DNA of 64,000 bases, taken from assembly GCA_021819105.1 (NCBI GenBank), contig JAKASK010000001.1:128448-192447 (forward strand). Reading direction: 5' to 3'. Source of the stretch: an archaeon (GTDB lineage Archaea > Thermoproteota > Nitrososphaeria > Nitrososphaerales > Gagatemarchaeaceae). Below the pieces are notes generated by a model. That model had not been told where the DNA came from and ran no database searches. It was given only the letters and a program-made list of their open reading frames with translations. Every line of letters starts with the position of its first letter. Position 1 is the stretch's first letter. Both the position numbers and the translations under genes were made by a program. Below, piece after piece: positions 8,894-17,855 of the stretch.

Positions 8894-10351
8894 CTAGTAT
8901 GACCTGCCGTAGAGGGCGAAGGTGGGCGCGTCCCTCCCGCAGGCGAGGCAGACCCCCTTCGTGGGCTTCTGGTCCAGGGGGACGTTGAGGATTTTGCCGC
9001 CGGCTGCTTCCTTCATCGTCGACTCGCACTTCACGTCGCCGCACCACCTCACCCGGACCATCCCTCCCTTCGCGGAGAGGGTCTCCTTCAGCTCGGCCAG
9101 GGTGCCGGCGTCCCTGGTGTTCTCTGCGAGGAACGCCGAAGCCCTCTGAAGTAGGCTGGCCTGGATCGACTCGAGCTCCTTCGACACTTCAGCGGCCAGG
9201 GACGACAGCTTGACGGAGCGCTTCGCCCCGGTGTCCCGCCTGACCATGACCGCCTGGCCCTCCTTCATGTCTCTGGGGCCGAACTCCACCCTCAGTGGCA
9301 CTCCCTTGAGCTCCCACTCGTTGAACTTCCGCCCAGGGGTGAGGTTGTCCCTGTCGTCGAGGCGGGCCCTGAACCCGGCGAGGGCTCCCATGAGCTTCCT
9401 GGCTTCGGCGAGGACCGCCTCCTTGCTTTCGTCGTTCACTATGGGCACCACCACCACCTGGATGGCGGCGAGGCGCGGAGGGACCACCGCCCCTCTGTCG
9501 TCGCTGTGGGTGGCCAGCATCACCCCGATCTCCCGGGTCGATATGGCCCAGGTGTTCTGGTATGCGTACTGCTTGTTCCCCTCCCTGTCGATGAACACGA
9601 TGTTGAACGCCTTCGAGAAGTTCTGGCCGTCCGAGTGCCAGTCCGGCCCCTGTATCGCCTTGCCGTCCGGAAGGAGGTGCTCGATGCTGTAGGTCCCCTC
9701 TGCTCCCGCGAACGTCTCGGCCTTGGACTTCTTCCCCAGATAGCCGGGGAGGGCGAGGTACTCTTCCGTGACCTTCCTGTAGATCCCCATGATCCTCTCC
9801 CGCTCCGCGTCCGCCTCCTCCCTGGTCGCGAAGATGGAGTGCCCTTCGTTCCAGAGGAACTCCCTGGACCTGAGTATGAAGGTCGGGTTCTTGGTCTCCC
9901 AGCGGACGACGTTGTTCCACTGGTTCAGCCTCATGGGCAGGTCCCTCCAGGACCTGATCCAACGGCCGACGACCTCGTACATGAGCGACTCCGACGTGGG
10001 CCTTACCGCCAGCCTCTCGTCTAGCTTCGAGCTCCCGGTCTCGGTTACCCAGGCTACCTCGGGCGCGAACCCCTCCACGTGCTCCGCCTCCTTCTTCAGC
10101 AGCCTTTCTGGGATGAACAGCGGGAAGTAGGTGTTGCTGACCCCGTCCTGCTTGAGGAGGGCGTCGGTCTCTTTCTGGATGGCCTCCCAGATGGCATACC
10201 CCAGGGGCCTGTAGACGACGCACCCGGAGACCGGGCTGTAGTCTGCGACCTCAGACTTCAGTATGACCTGGGTGTACCACTCGTCGAAGTCGTCCGCCTT
10301 CCTGGCCGTGATCCCCTCCTGGCTCCCTCCGGACACGCTGGCTGCTGGCAC
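8894..10351 (-). CDS. proS: Prolyl-tRNA synthetase
   Basis: This 485-residue class II synthetase charges tRNA-Pro. Motif 1 region VYRPLGYAIWEAIQ, motif 2 MRLNQWNNVVRWE near residue 150 and the C-terminal zinc-type region with CGDVKCE and CLACGRD, ending in Tyr, are those of the archaeal/eukaryotic-type ProRS. Length is normal for that type. The start is GTG at 10351 or the second GTG at 10336; a TATA-like CATTAAG around 10365 lies about 29 nt before 10336 and would favour the shorter form. Confidence 0.96.
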   Translation of the reverse strand: MPAASVSGGSQEGITARKADDFDEWYTQVILKSEVADYSPVSGCVVYRPLGYAIWEAIQKETDALLKQDGVSNTYFPLFIPERLLKKEAEHVEGFAPEVAWVTETGSSKLDERLAVRPTSESLMYEVVGRWIRSWRDLPMRLNQWNNVVRWETKNPTFILRSREFLWNEGHSIFATREEADAERERIMGIYRKVTEEYLALPGYLGKKSKAETFAGAEGTYSIEHLLPDGKAIQGPDWHSDGQNFSKAFNIVFIDREGNKQYAYQNTWAISTREIGVMLATHSDDRGAVVPPRLAAIQVVVVPIVNDESKEAVLAEARKLMGALAGFRARLDDRDNLTPGRKFNEWELKGVPLRVEFGPRDMKEGQAVMVRRDTGAKRSVKLSSLAAEVSKELESIQASLLQRASAFLAENTRDAGTLAELKETLSAKGGMVRVRWCGDVKCESTMKEAAGGKILNVPLDQKPTKGVCLACGRDAPTFALYGRSY

Positions 10352-10363
10352 CGTGAGACGCGC

Positions 10364-11596
10364 TTAATGAAGGTGCCCCCGCATGACGGCGGCCAGGGAC
10401 CTGAACAGGTCAAGCCTCCCGGGGGTCCTGGCGAACTCGAAGGCGGACAGCAGCAGGTAGGCGGCGGTCACTTCGAGCCTGGCCTCGGGGAGGACGAACT
10501 GCACCAGGAACAGAGTCAGGAGGGCGGACGCATCGAACCTGCTCAGCTTCAGGTCGAGCAGGCATGCGAAGCCGTAGAGGGACTGGGCCGCGGTGAGGAG
10601 GATTTCGCTGGTCTGAAGCCCCGTCAGGTGGATGCTCGCGAACCCCCCAAGGGCGACGTCGTAGACCGCTGGGATGGTGGCCACGAGGATAGTCCACTGG
10701 TTGAGCTTGGAGGAGACGAGGCTGGACAGGGCGAGAGAGGCCTTGCCGCTCTTGGCTGCCCAGTAGAAGACGGTGATTGCCTCGGGGAGCTCGGTCAGGA
10801 TGGGGGTGAGCCACTGTATCAGGAGATATTGGACCCCGGCGCCGACGTTCAGGAGGGACGCGAGGGCGAGGAAGCTCACCAAGAACGGCTCGGAGCCGAA
10901 GGCGACGGCTGCCGCCCCCAGCCCCACGAAGAACAGGATCGCCAGCGCCTTCAGCGGCCCACTGAGGGCTGAGACCGCCCTCGCCGGGCCCTCCAACTCG
11001 TCCATCAGGTCCCTCGAGCGGGGTGGGATGCGGCTCCCCGCGTAGACGTAGACCCCGAAGATCGAGAGGAGGACCAGCGCGTCTTCGGGCCCCAGGGTCC
11101 CCTTCATGGCGATGACGAAGGAGTAGAGTGTAGCCGCCCCGAGAAACACCACCCCGACCCCCTGGCTCCTTTCGAGCTCCAGGGACTTCGGCTCCCCCGC
11201 CCTCCGCGCCGCGAAGAAGTTCAGGGCATAGACCACCGGCCACCCGAGGCCGAGTAGGAGCCTGTTGGCTCCCGTCATGGACGCCGTCGCGTAGTGCAGC
11301 AGGGTGGGGTCGGTCGCCCCCCGATAGGCGAGCACCACCTCGACGGAGTACTCGGGGATGACGTTGACAACCGCGAGGACGGTCAGAGCGAGCGCCTGGG
11401 ACACCACGAACTGGAGGGACTCGGTCCCCCAGGCCAGCGAGAACCCTGCCGAGGCGATGGCCAGCCCGGTGGAGGCCACGACGGCCCAGGGGTCCTTGGC
11501 TTCGACCCCGAAGAAGACATTGGCGACGAAGGGGACCAGGCACGCGAGGAGGATCAGGACCTGGGTCCTATCCTTCCGTGTGAAGGCGGAAGGCAC
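10364..11596 (-). CDS. Sodium/calcium exchanger family membrane protein
   Basis: This 410-residue protein has about ten to twelve membrane helices. The two CaCA alpha repeats are recognisable: the first around residue 80 (VNVIPEYSVEVVLAY, then ASMTGANRLLLGLGWP) and the second around residue 270 (TELPEAITVFYWAAKSG, then LNQWTILVATIP). In this family the acidic residues of both repeats bind the cation that is exchanged for sodium or protons. GANRLLLG varies from the usual GSN-type motif, so ion specificity is open. The start is GTG. It lies upstream of proS on the same strand with a 12-nt gap. Confidence 0.8.
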   Translation of the reverse strand: MPSAFTRKDRTQVLILLACLVPFVANVFFGVEAKDPWAVVASTGLAIASAGFSLAWGTESLQFVVSQALALTVLAVVNVIPEYSVEVVLAYRGATDPTLLHYATASMTGANRLLLGLGWPVVYALNFFAARRAGEPKSLELERSQGVGVVFLGAATLYSFVIAMKGTLGPEDALVLLSIFGVYVYAGSRIPPRSRDLMDELEGPARAVSALSGPLKALAILFFVGLGAAAVAFGSEPFLVSFLALASLLNVGAGVQYLLIQWLTPILTELPEAITVFYWAAKSGKASLALSSLVSSKLNQWTILVATIPAVYDVALGGFASIHLTGLQTSEILLTAAQSLYGFACLLDLKLSRFDASALLTLFLVQFVLPEARLEVTAAYLLLSAFEFARTPGRLDLFRSLAAVMRGHLH

Positions 11597-11680
11597 TGCT
11601 ATCTCCGCGCTGGGTGCAGAGGGCCGCTTTTGTCCCTGACGGGCTGTGCCCTGCGGCGCCTACGCGAGGGGCGGGGGAGG

Positions 11681-12310
11681 CTACTCTGCAGGCTCGTTCT
11701 GCTTTGAGGGCGTTCCCCTCATCTGTGGAAGGATGAAGGTCCCGACCCCTATCAGCAGAAATACGAAGGCCACTCCGATGCCGAGCCCCAGCTGGCGCTT
11801 GCCGACCTCGTAGATGGACGCGGGGACCAGCAGGAGCGCGACTATCCCGAGCACCTTCGTGCTACGGAGCGAGGAGAAGTCGAACCGGGCGGTTATCAGA
11901 TAGCTCAGGAGGACAAGGACCGCCGGGAAGATGAGGCCGTACCTTCCCACCATGAAGTCGTCGACGGCCCCGCCCAGGCCCAGAAACCCGTTGGCGTAGA
12001 GGGCCGCTATCAGCGTGAGGACGAGGCTTGCGATCGCCAGCGACTGCAAGGTGTTCCCGAGGGGCGCGAGCCTGGCCCGCCTCTGCGACTGGGGGGTGCC
12101 GCTCAGCTCCAGGACTATGGCGAGCATGACCGCCAAAGACCCGACCATGAAGACGTAGGGGTCTCTGGTGACCGTGAGGTAGACGGATGATGGGAGAGTG
12201 GACGAGAGCCCGGCCTGCACCCAGAGGTAGAGGCCGTAGACGCCGCTCACTGCGAACGGGACCAGATAGAGGATCGCCGAGACGTCTCCATAGCGCTCGC
12301 TGCTGCTCAT
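11681..12310 (-). CDS. Hypothetical membrane protein, about six helices
   Basis: I do not recognise this 209-residue protein. It shows about six hydrophobic segments (roughly residues 10-32, 52-70, 86-108, 122-140, 152-168, 172-192) joined by short loops, and a charged C-terminus. No catalytic motif is visible. The ATG at 12310 has a minus-strand TATA element (TTTTAA at about 12336-12342) 29 nt upstream, so the gene is leaderless with its own promoter. It precedes the exchanger gene on the same strand by 84 nt and could be co-transcribed with it. Confidence 0.7.
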   Translation of the reverse strand: MSSSERYGDVSAILYLVPFAVSGVYGLYLWVQAGLSSTLPSSVYLTVTRDPYVFMVGSLAVMLAIVLELSGTPQSQRRARLAPLGNTLQSLAIASLVLTLIAALYANGFLGLGGAVDDFMVGRYGLIFPAVLVLLSYLITARFDFSSLRSTKVLGIVALLLVPASIYEVGKRQLGLGIGVAFVFLLIGVGTFILPQMRGTPSKQNEPAE

Positions 12311-12346
12311 CGATTTCGCTTCGCGACGTTGCCGGGGTTAAAACCG

Positions 12347-13132
12347 TTACGATGGACGGGGCAGACCCAGGGTGCTCCTGCCGAAGGTGAGGTAGGCGGT
12401 GTGCCCGACCATGATGTTGGAAGGTCTCGTCATCCCGACCCTGGCTTCGAGGTGCCGGAGGAGTATCTCCATGGACTCGACGGCGACGAACCCCTCCTCT
12501 CTCATCTTCGCCACGAGCTTCTCCGCCTGGTTTGTCGTGGGGGTCACCGCAGCCATGGGCGCCGAGGGCTTCAGGGCTTCCCTCATGCTGTGGACCACCT
12601 CCCAGGGGTCGCCCACGTCCAGGACCCCGGCGTCGAAGTCCTTCTCGTCGAAGCCAAGCCGCGAGTCGGCTATCTTGAACGTCACATACTGCGAAAGTCC
12701 GAGCCTTTCGATGTTCTTCTTCGCCACCGCCTGGAACTCGGGGTTAAGGTCGTAGGTGCAGACCATCCCGGTCGGACGGACGAGGTGCGCCATCAGCGCG
12801 GTGGTGGCGCCGCTCCCTGTCCCCGTCTCGATTATCCTCGACCCGGAGCGTATCCCGAGCTTCACGACCATCAGTCCCAGGTCCTTTGGGTAGATCACCT
12901 GGGTCTTCCTCGCCAGCTTCATGACCAGGTCTTCGATGGTAGGCTCCAGGATAGTGAGCTCGTCCCCCATGGTAGTGGTCGCGGTCACACCGTAGTCCTG
13001 GCCGACCAGGGCCGAGACGTCCAGGATCCCCAGGTGGGTGTGGAGCTTGGGGGTGTCCCTGGGCCTGACGAGCCACCTGCGCCTGCGGTCCCTGTACACG
13101 AGGACAAAGGAGTCGTCGGAGATCTTGGTCAC
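12347..13132 (-). CDS. trmI: tRNA (adenine-N1)-methyltransferase TrmI
   Basis: This 261-residue Rossmann methyltransferase has an N-terminal beta domain with a DTPKLHTHLGILD-type stretch, followed by the SAM-binding loop IIETGTGSGATTALMAH near residue 98 and an acidic loop (AGVLDVGDPWEV) near residue 165. These match TrmI, which methylates A57 and A58 in the T-loop of archaeal tRNAs as a homotetramer. The start is GTG, 28 nt downstream of a minus-strand CATATAGA at about 13156-13163, so it is probably leaderless. That promoter lies inside the 3' end of the MBL gene. Confidence 0.93.
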   Translation of the reverse strand: MTKISDDSFVLVYRDRRRRWLVRPRDTPKLHTHLGILDVSALVGQDYGVTATTTMGDELTILEPTIEDLVMKLARKTQVIYPKDLGLMVVKLGIRSGSRIIETGTGSGATTALMAHLVRPTGMVCTYDLNPEFQAVAKKNIERLGLSQYVTFKIADSRLGFDEKDFDAGVLDVGDPWEVVHSMREALKPSAPMAAVTPTTNQAEKLVAKMREEGFVAVESMEILLRHLEARVGMTRPSNIMVGHTAYLTFGRSTLGLPRPS

Positions 13133-13156
13133 GGAAGGGCGCCCCGGTTGGGAGTT

Positions 13157-13963
13157 CTATATGCTTGTGCCGGGCTGCCCCTCGGCCGGCCTCCAGCTGC
13201 GCCTCCCTCTCGAAAGGGAGATGAACCCCGGCTGCATGTGCCCTGAAAGCACGAGGGCTCCTTCGTTCGAAGCGGTGGAGGCGAACCTCCTCTGGCTCGC
13301 GGCTAGCGTCTTCCTGTCCGTCCAGACAGCCGCGAGGCCGGGGTGCTCGACCTCCTGGACGATGTGGAAGAGGTCGCCGATGCAATAGACCCTGCTCCCC
13401 CCCGCGGACAAGGCCAGTACCTGGTGCCCGGGGCTCTCCCCCGGGTACGGCTCCACAGCCAGTCCGTGCGCCACCTGGACCCTCCCGTCCACCAGGTCGA
13501 CCAGCCCCGCCTTCTCGATGACCTCCAGGGTGCCTTCGATGTCCTTGTCCCCCTTCTTCCTCCCTTCAGCGATGTCCGGCATGTCCCAGTCCCTCTTCGG
13601 GATGATGTGCCTCGCCTTGGGATAGACGGCCGCCCACCGGCCCCCCTTCCCTGCGGTGACCCCGGCGAAATGGTCGAAGTGCAAGTGGGTGACGACGACG
13701 TGGGTCACCTCGCTGGGGGCCACTCCGACTTCCGCCAGCTGCGAGACGAGGGGGACGGGCCTGAACCGTCGGGGGTCTGGCCTCGGGTCCATCGAGGCGG
13801 CGAGCTTCGCCGAGTCCCCCGGGTCGACCAGGACCTTCGCCTCTGGGGTGGTTATCAGGATCGAGTTGCTCGGGAACCATGCCTTCAGGGCCCCCTTCGC
13901 GAAGCGCTTTGCGGCCACCGCCGGCCCGTAGACCTCAGCCAGGTCTATGGGGAAGTCGCCCAC
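13157..13963 (-). CDS. MBL-fold metallo-hydrolase
   Basis: This 268-residue metallo-beta-lactamase-fold enzyme has the dinuclear metal site VTHLHFDHFAG near residue 94, the ESPGHQVLAL His ligand near 165 and the Asp of CIGDLFHI near 192. Such enzymes hydrolyse esters, thioesters or lactones; the substrate cannot be read. The ATG at 13963 has no Shine-Dalgarno, and the frame stays open for 21 codons upstream to a TAG, including a plausible GYVFN beta strand, so a non-ATG start further upstream is possible. It follows the splicing endonuclease gene and is probably in its operon. Confidence 0.85.
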   Translation of the reverse strand: MGDFPIDLAEVYGPAVAAKRFAKGALKAWFPSNSILITTPEAKVLVDPGDSAKLAASMDPRPDPRRFRPVPLVSQLAEVGVAPSEVTHVVVTHLHFDHFAGVTAGKGGRWAAVYPKARHIIPKRDWDMPDIAEGRKKGDKDIEGTLEVIEKAGLVDLVDGRVQVAHGLAVEPYPGESPGHQVLALSAGGSRVYCIGDLFHIVQEVEHPGLAAVWTDRKTLAASQRRFASTASNEGALVLSGHMQPGFISLSRGRRSWRPAEGQPGTSI

Positions 13964-14032
13964 GTTGAAGACGTAGCCCCGGAAGCCGGCCTCGTCGAAG
14001 GCTGGCCTCCTTGTCTTCCTATGCGGGATGGG

Positions 14033-14590
14033 CTACGCCCTCCACCAGTCGTACCTGAGGAAGTCGATGGTCTTCTCGTCCTTGTCAGAGATTGCGATTA
14101 TGAACTGCTTCCTAACGGTGGTCGCCAGCCTGCCGGACCTGACCATAGAGGTGGCCGTCATCTTCGAGTCGGGAGAGACGACCTGGACGATGTAAGGAGC
14201 GTGGTCGATTCCTGGGCCGTGCTCATACACGGCGAAGTCGGAGCCGAACTTGATCCCCGGGGTCACCACGTACCCCTCCTCCCTGAGCTTCTTGTAGACG
14301 AGGAACTTCTCCGCGAACTCGGTGTAGGAGGACTCGCACACCTCGTGCAGCTTCTTCTGGGTGATCCCCCTGCCGGACTGGTCCTCCACTTCGATGACCT
14401 TCTTCATGGCCAGGTAGTACCCTTCCATCAGGTCGAGGATCAGGGGGGCGTCGAACTCGAAGTCCTTGGGCTTGGGGATCCCAAGCGGCTTGCCGTAGTA
14501 CCCCTCCTTGAAGAGCCGCCTGGAGTCTTCGATGTCCCACACCACGATCCTGTTCTCGAAGAGCCTGCCCCTCGCCCGCTGCTTGGGCAT
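14033..14590 (-). CDS. endA: tRNA-splicing endonuclease EndA
   Basis: This 185-residue protein removes introns from precursor tRNAs by cutting at the bulge-helix-bulge. The catalytic triad is visible: Tyr in FGSDFAVYEHG near residue 130, His in IDHAPYIV and Lys in TVRKQFIIAI near residue 165. The size fits a single-domain subunit (homotetramer or mixed tetramer). The N-terminal half has the usual basic LFENRIVVWD segment. It starts 4 nt after the DUF47 gene stop, so the two are in one operon. Confidence 0.95.
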   Translation of the reverse strand: MPKQRARGRLFENRIVVWDIEDSRRLFKEGYYGKPLGIPKPKDFEFDAPLILDLMEGYYLAMKKVIEVEDQSGRGITQKKLHEVCESSYTEFAEKFLVYKKLREEGYVVTPGIKFGSDFAVYEHGPGIDHAPYIVQVVSPDSKMTATSMVRSGRLATTVRKQFIIAISDKDEKTIDFLRYDWWRA

Positions 14591-14593
14591 GGC

Positions 14594-15247
14594 CTACATT
14601 CCCAGAGCCAGGATTGTGCTGGCGTTGGCCGCGTCCAGCATCGCGTCGGCGCAGTTCTCCACCGACTCCATGACTTCCTTTACGGTGATCAGCTCCTTCA
14701 CGTTGGTGGCCGTCTTCATCACCGTGGCGGCTGCCTCCCTGTATGTGTCGTCGATGGAGCTCTCGATCTTCTGGACCTGGGCCGCCATCAGGATGGACTG
14801 GTCGGGGTTGATCGAAAGCGCCCTGATGCTCTCGTTGAGCTTTGAGATCCCGTCTACCAGCAGCCCGAGGAGCTGGACGATGGAGTCCCTGTACTTCTTG
14901 TTCCTAGCTGAAGACTTTTGCAGCTGAGACATCTTGAAAGCGACGCCGTTGATGTGGCCGAAGATGTCCTCGACGGCGAATGCCCCTCTGAGTATGTCTT
15001 CCCTGTTGACAAGCAACGTACCTACCTGGGACAGCTCCCTGATCAGCGCGGTGCGGAGCGTCATGACGTCGTCCTCAGCCTGCTTGACCCTTTCCAGCGC
15101 GGCCGAGACCTGGGCCCTCTCCCCCTTTGCGATGGCGTTGAACTCCTCCAGCAGCACCCTTGTGGCATCCAGCACCCTCCTCATCTCGTCCTGGAGGACG
15201 ACCACAGTCCGCCGCCTTGCTTGTATCTCTCCTTCTTGTCCCGACAA
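14594..15247 (-). CDS. DUF47/PhoU-like helical protein
   Basis: This protein of about 217 residues is almost entirely helical, with amphipathic heptad-like stretches and the segments VEDIFGHINGVAF and ENCADAMLDAAN that recall the DUF47 family, related to PhoU. DUF47 proteins usually accompany PiT phosphate transporters; none is next to this gene, so its role is open. A TATA element (GTTTTAAATC, 15279-15288) predicts transcription from about 15257, so the TTG at 15247 is preferred over the TTG at 15265. It heads the operon with endA and the MBL gene. Confidence 0.65.
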   Translation of the reverse strand: MSGQEGEIQARRRTVVVLQDEMRRVLDATRVLLEEFNAIAKGERAQVSAALERVKQAEDDVMTLRTALIRELSQVGTLLVNREDILRGAFAVEDIFGHINGVAFKMSQLQKSSARNKKYRDSIVQLLGLLVDGISKLNESIRALSINPDQSILMAAQVQKIESSIDDTYREAAATVMKTATNVKELITVKEVMESVENCADAMLDAANASTILALGM

Positions 15248-15446
15248 TTGAACCGCTCCCTCCAACCCTTCAGTTGCTTTGGATTTAAAACTGAGGCAAT
15301 ATTTAGAGATGTTGTTGGAAGTTTTTGATTTTAGGTGTCGGTAATCGCCATTTCTCGGGGTGGCTCCCGCGAAGGGAGAACCAGGTCAGCCGAGCTGGCG
15401 CCTGGGACGGCCCGTGACCGCTGACCCTCGGCCCGGCGAGTGCGCC

Positions 15447-16820
15447 CTACGGTGGCGGTGGCAGGGGTGGCGGTAGCAGGGCAGAGTAGGCCCAGTTGAC
15501 GGTGATGGTGCCTGCCGAGTAGAACGACGCCACTATCTGGACCTTCCACCCAGCGGCGCTGGTGGTGAACATCTGGGTGTCGCCGCCGTATGTGACCAAC
15601 TGTTGGACATAGAGGCTGGGGTCGCTCGGGTTGGTGTATATCCTGATGGTCACCCCGTCCCGATAGGCCACCCCGGCCGTGTTCAGGGTGACGGTCACGC
15701 TGCCTACCTTGTTGGACGGGCTCGTGTAGATGGTCGAGGTTGCCGAGAGTGGGGTCAGGGTGCTCGCGCCGCTGTTGGCGACAAGCTGGGGGGTGCTCCT
15801 CAAGTTCGAGAGCTCAGACTGAAGGGTGGTGAGCTGGGTCGAGATCCCGCCCAGGTCGGATTCGACGGTGGCGAAGCCGTCGGTCACAGAGGTGGAAAGG
15901 GTGGAGAGCGTTCCGGACAGGGCTGAGTAGTCGGTGGAGAGGTCGCTGGTGAGCGTGCTGATGCTCCCCGATAGGCTCGTGAAGTTCCCCTTGAGGTCGG
16001 TCTGCAGGGTCGCGAAGTCAGAGGTGAGGCCGGAGAGCGAGAGCCCCGAGAGGGTGGTCTGAATGCTTGTCAGGGACTGCTCTATTGAGAGGTATACGGG
16101 GCCGCAGGCGTAGGTGTAGGTCGTCCCACTCGGGAAGGTGCCGGCGTAGTCGCTTCCGCACTCCTCATAGAAGGCCCCGGTGTTGGCGAATCCGCTTCCG
16201 CCGTTGGTGTTGTCGATGTAGCCGTAGTTCGTGACAACGCCGCCGGTCTGTATGTTGATGGAGGTCGTCGTGCTGGAAAGGAAGATGGTACCATAGTTTG
16301 TCAGCGTGGAGCCCGCTCCGAATGATTCGACGACGACCCCGTTGCTGAAACCGCAGCCGCTGCAAGAGTTTTGCACGTTCAAGACCGCGCCCACCTCGTT
16401 GTACATGTTGCTGACATGCAGGTCGATGCCGTCATACGCCGAGTTCTGCACGAGGACCGTGCCGTAATTGTAGAACTGGGTAAACTCGACGTAGAGCCCG
16501 ATGGTGGAGCAGGAGCCACAGGCGGCGTTCTGAATTTCGATCGAGCCGTAGTTGGTGAAGGGGACTGCGACGTCAAGACCTCCATAGCTGGCTATCACAA
16601 GGGTGGTCCCTGATGTTACCGTGAAGGTACCTATGTCCGCCAGATACCCGACATCACTGCTGAAGGTGCAGGTGCTCACCCCGTCCCAGCTGCCGCCTAT
16701 GGTCGAGCAGTAGGCGGGCTCGGCTGAAGCATGGGCGACAGGAACGGCGGCGAAGACAGCGGAGAGCGCGAGAAGGGCCAACGCCAAAAGCGCGCCGGTT
16801 CTGGTCTGCGTCCCTTGCAA
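15447..16820 (-). CDS. Secreted repeat protein: NYG beta repeats, Ser/Thr-rich coiled-coil-like stalk, proline tail
   Basis: I do not recognise a family. The 457-residue protein begins with a signal peptide (basic residues, about 20 hydrophobic residues, AHASAEP cleavage region). Residues 75-215 hold four repeats around TNYGSI, YNYGTV, TNYGTI and TNYGYI spaced 30-40 residues, suggesting a short beta-helix, with several Cys pairs. Residues 240-345 are heptad-like Leu with Ser/Thr (LTSDLSTDYSALSGTLSTL style), resembling a stalk. A beta-rich C-terminal domain ends in PPPLPPPP at the stop. It is likely a cell-surface or S-layer-associated protein. TTG start, 30 nt after a TATA-like CAATATC. Confidence 0.75.
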   Translation of the reverse strand: MQGTQTRTGALLALALLALSAVFAAVPVAHASAEPAYCSTIGGSWDGVSTCTFSSDVGYLADIGTFTVTSGTTLVIASYGGLDVAVPFTNYGSIEIQNAACGSCSTIGLYVEFTQFYNYGTVLVQNSAYDGIDLHVSNMYNEVGAVLNVQNSCSGCGFSNGVVVESFGAGSTLTNYGTIFLSSTTTSINIQTGGVVTNYGYIDNTNGGSGFANTGAFYEECGSDYAGTFPSGTTYTYACGPVYLSIEQSLTSIQTTLSGLSLSGLTSDFATLQTDLKGNFTSLSGSISTLTSDLSTDYSALSGTLSTLSTSVTDGFATVESDLGGISTQLTTLQSELSNLRSTPQLVANSGASTLTPLSATSTIYTSPSNKVGSVTVTLNTAGVAYRDGVTIRIYTNPSDPSLYVQQLVTYGGDTQMFTTSAAGWKVQIVASFYSAGTITVNWAYSALLPPPLPPPP

Positions 16821-16949
16821 TTAGGGTCCCCCGTCGCGAAGGGGTAGATATTGATATTGGAAGGGGGACCCGCCGCGATTAGGGGTTCAACCGGATAGCT
16901 TGGACCAGTCCAGCGAAGGCGACTTCCGCGACGCGGCCGACGGGAGCCC

Positions 16950-17855
16950 CTACTTCTTTTCGCTCTCTTTCGCGTAGTCCCTCAGCGGGGCTATCAGGTT
17001 CGTGAACTCGAGCGGGAAGATGTACTTCGTTGCCGGGGACGCTCCCAGCGCCTTCAGGGTGTCCAGGTACTGCAGCACCATCGTCTTCGAGTCGATCCCC
17101 TTCGCCGCCCCGAAGATCTGGCTGAGCGCGCCTGCATATCCTTCGGCCCTGAGTATCTGCGCCTGCTTGTCCCCCTCAGCGCGGAGGACGTTGGACTTCT
17201 TCTCGCCCTCGGCGACCAGTATCGACGCCTCCCTCTTGCCGTCCGCCTCGGTGACCGTCGCCCTCCTGGTCCTCTCCGCCGACATCTGGCGGACCATCGC
17301 CTCCTGGACGTCCTGCGGCGGCCTGATCTCGCGTATCTCGACGTTCGTCACCTTGATCCCCCACCTCTCGGTGACCTCGTCCAGCTTCGTCCTCAGCACC
17401 TGGTTGATCTGCTCCCTCTTCGCCAGCAGCTCGTCCAGAGGGATGTCGCCGACCACCGCCCTGAGCGTGGTGGTGGCTATGCCTATCGACGCCCCTTCGA
17501 AGTTCTGCACCTGGACTATGCTCTGGGTGGACTCAATGACCTTGTAGTAGATCAGGAAGTCGATGTCAGTCGGCGCGTTGTCTTTGGTGATGCAGGTCTG
17601 GTGCGGCACCTCCAGGAACCGCTCCCTGAGGTCGACCTTGTTCACCCTGTTGATGAGGGGGAAGATGAAGACCACCCCTGGCCCCCTTGCCCCGACCAGC
17701 CTCCCCAGCCTGAAGACCACCAGCCTCTCGTACTCCCTGATGATCTTGATGGTCGCCCCGATCAGGGCGATGATTATGATGACGACTATGCCGTAGATGG
17801 CATAGTTGATGATGTCCCCGACTGTCTGGAGCTGTATCGGTCCCAAGAGGCTCAA
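16950..17855 (-). CDS. Stomatin/SPFH (band 7) membrane protein
   Basis: This 301-residue protein has an N-terminal membrane segment (about residues 12-32), then REYERLVVFRLGRLVGARGP, the start of the SPFH domain, and a long charged helix rich in Ala, Glu and Lys (ERTRRATVTEADGKREAS) that drives oligomerisation. It belongs with prokaryotic stomatins that form membrane scaffolds and are cleaved near the C-terminus by the partner NfeD protease. Its ATG overlaps the NfeD gene stop by 4 nt, the classical stomatin-STOPP operon. Confidence 0.95.
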   Translation of the reverse strand: MSLLGPIQLQTVGDIINYAIYGIVVIIIIALIGATIKIIREYERLVVFRLGRLVGARGPGVVFIFPLINRVNKVDLRERFLEVPHQTCITKDNAPTDIDFLIYYKVIESTQSIVQVQNFEGASIGIATTTLRAVVGDIPLDELLAKREQINQVLRTKLDEVTERWGIKVTNVEIREIRPPQDVQEAMVRQMSAERTRRATVTEADGKREASILVAEGEKKSNVLRAEGDKQAQILRAEGYAGALSQIFGAAKGIDSKTMVLQYLDTLKALGASPATKYIFPLEFTNLIAPLRDYAKESEKK

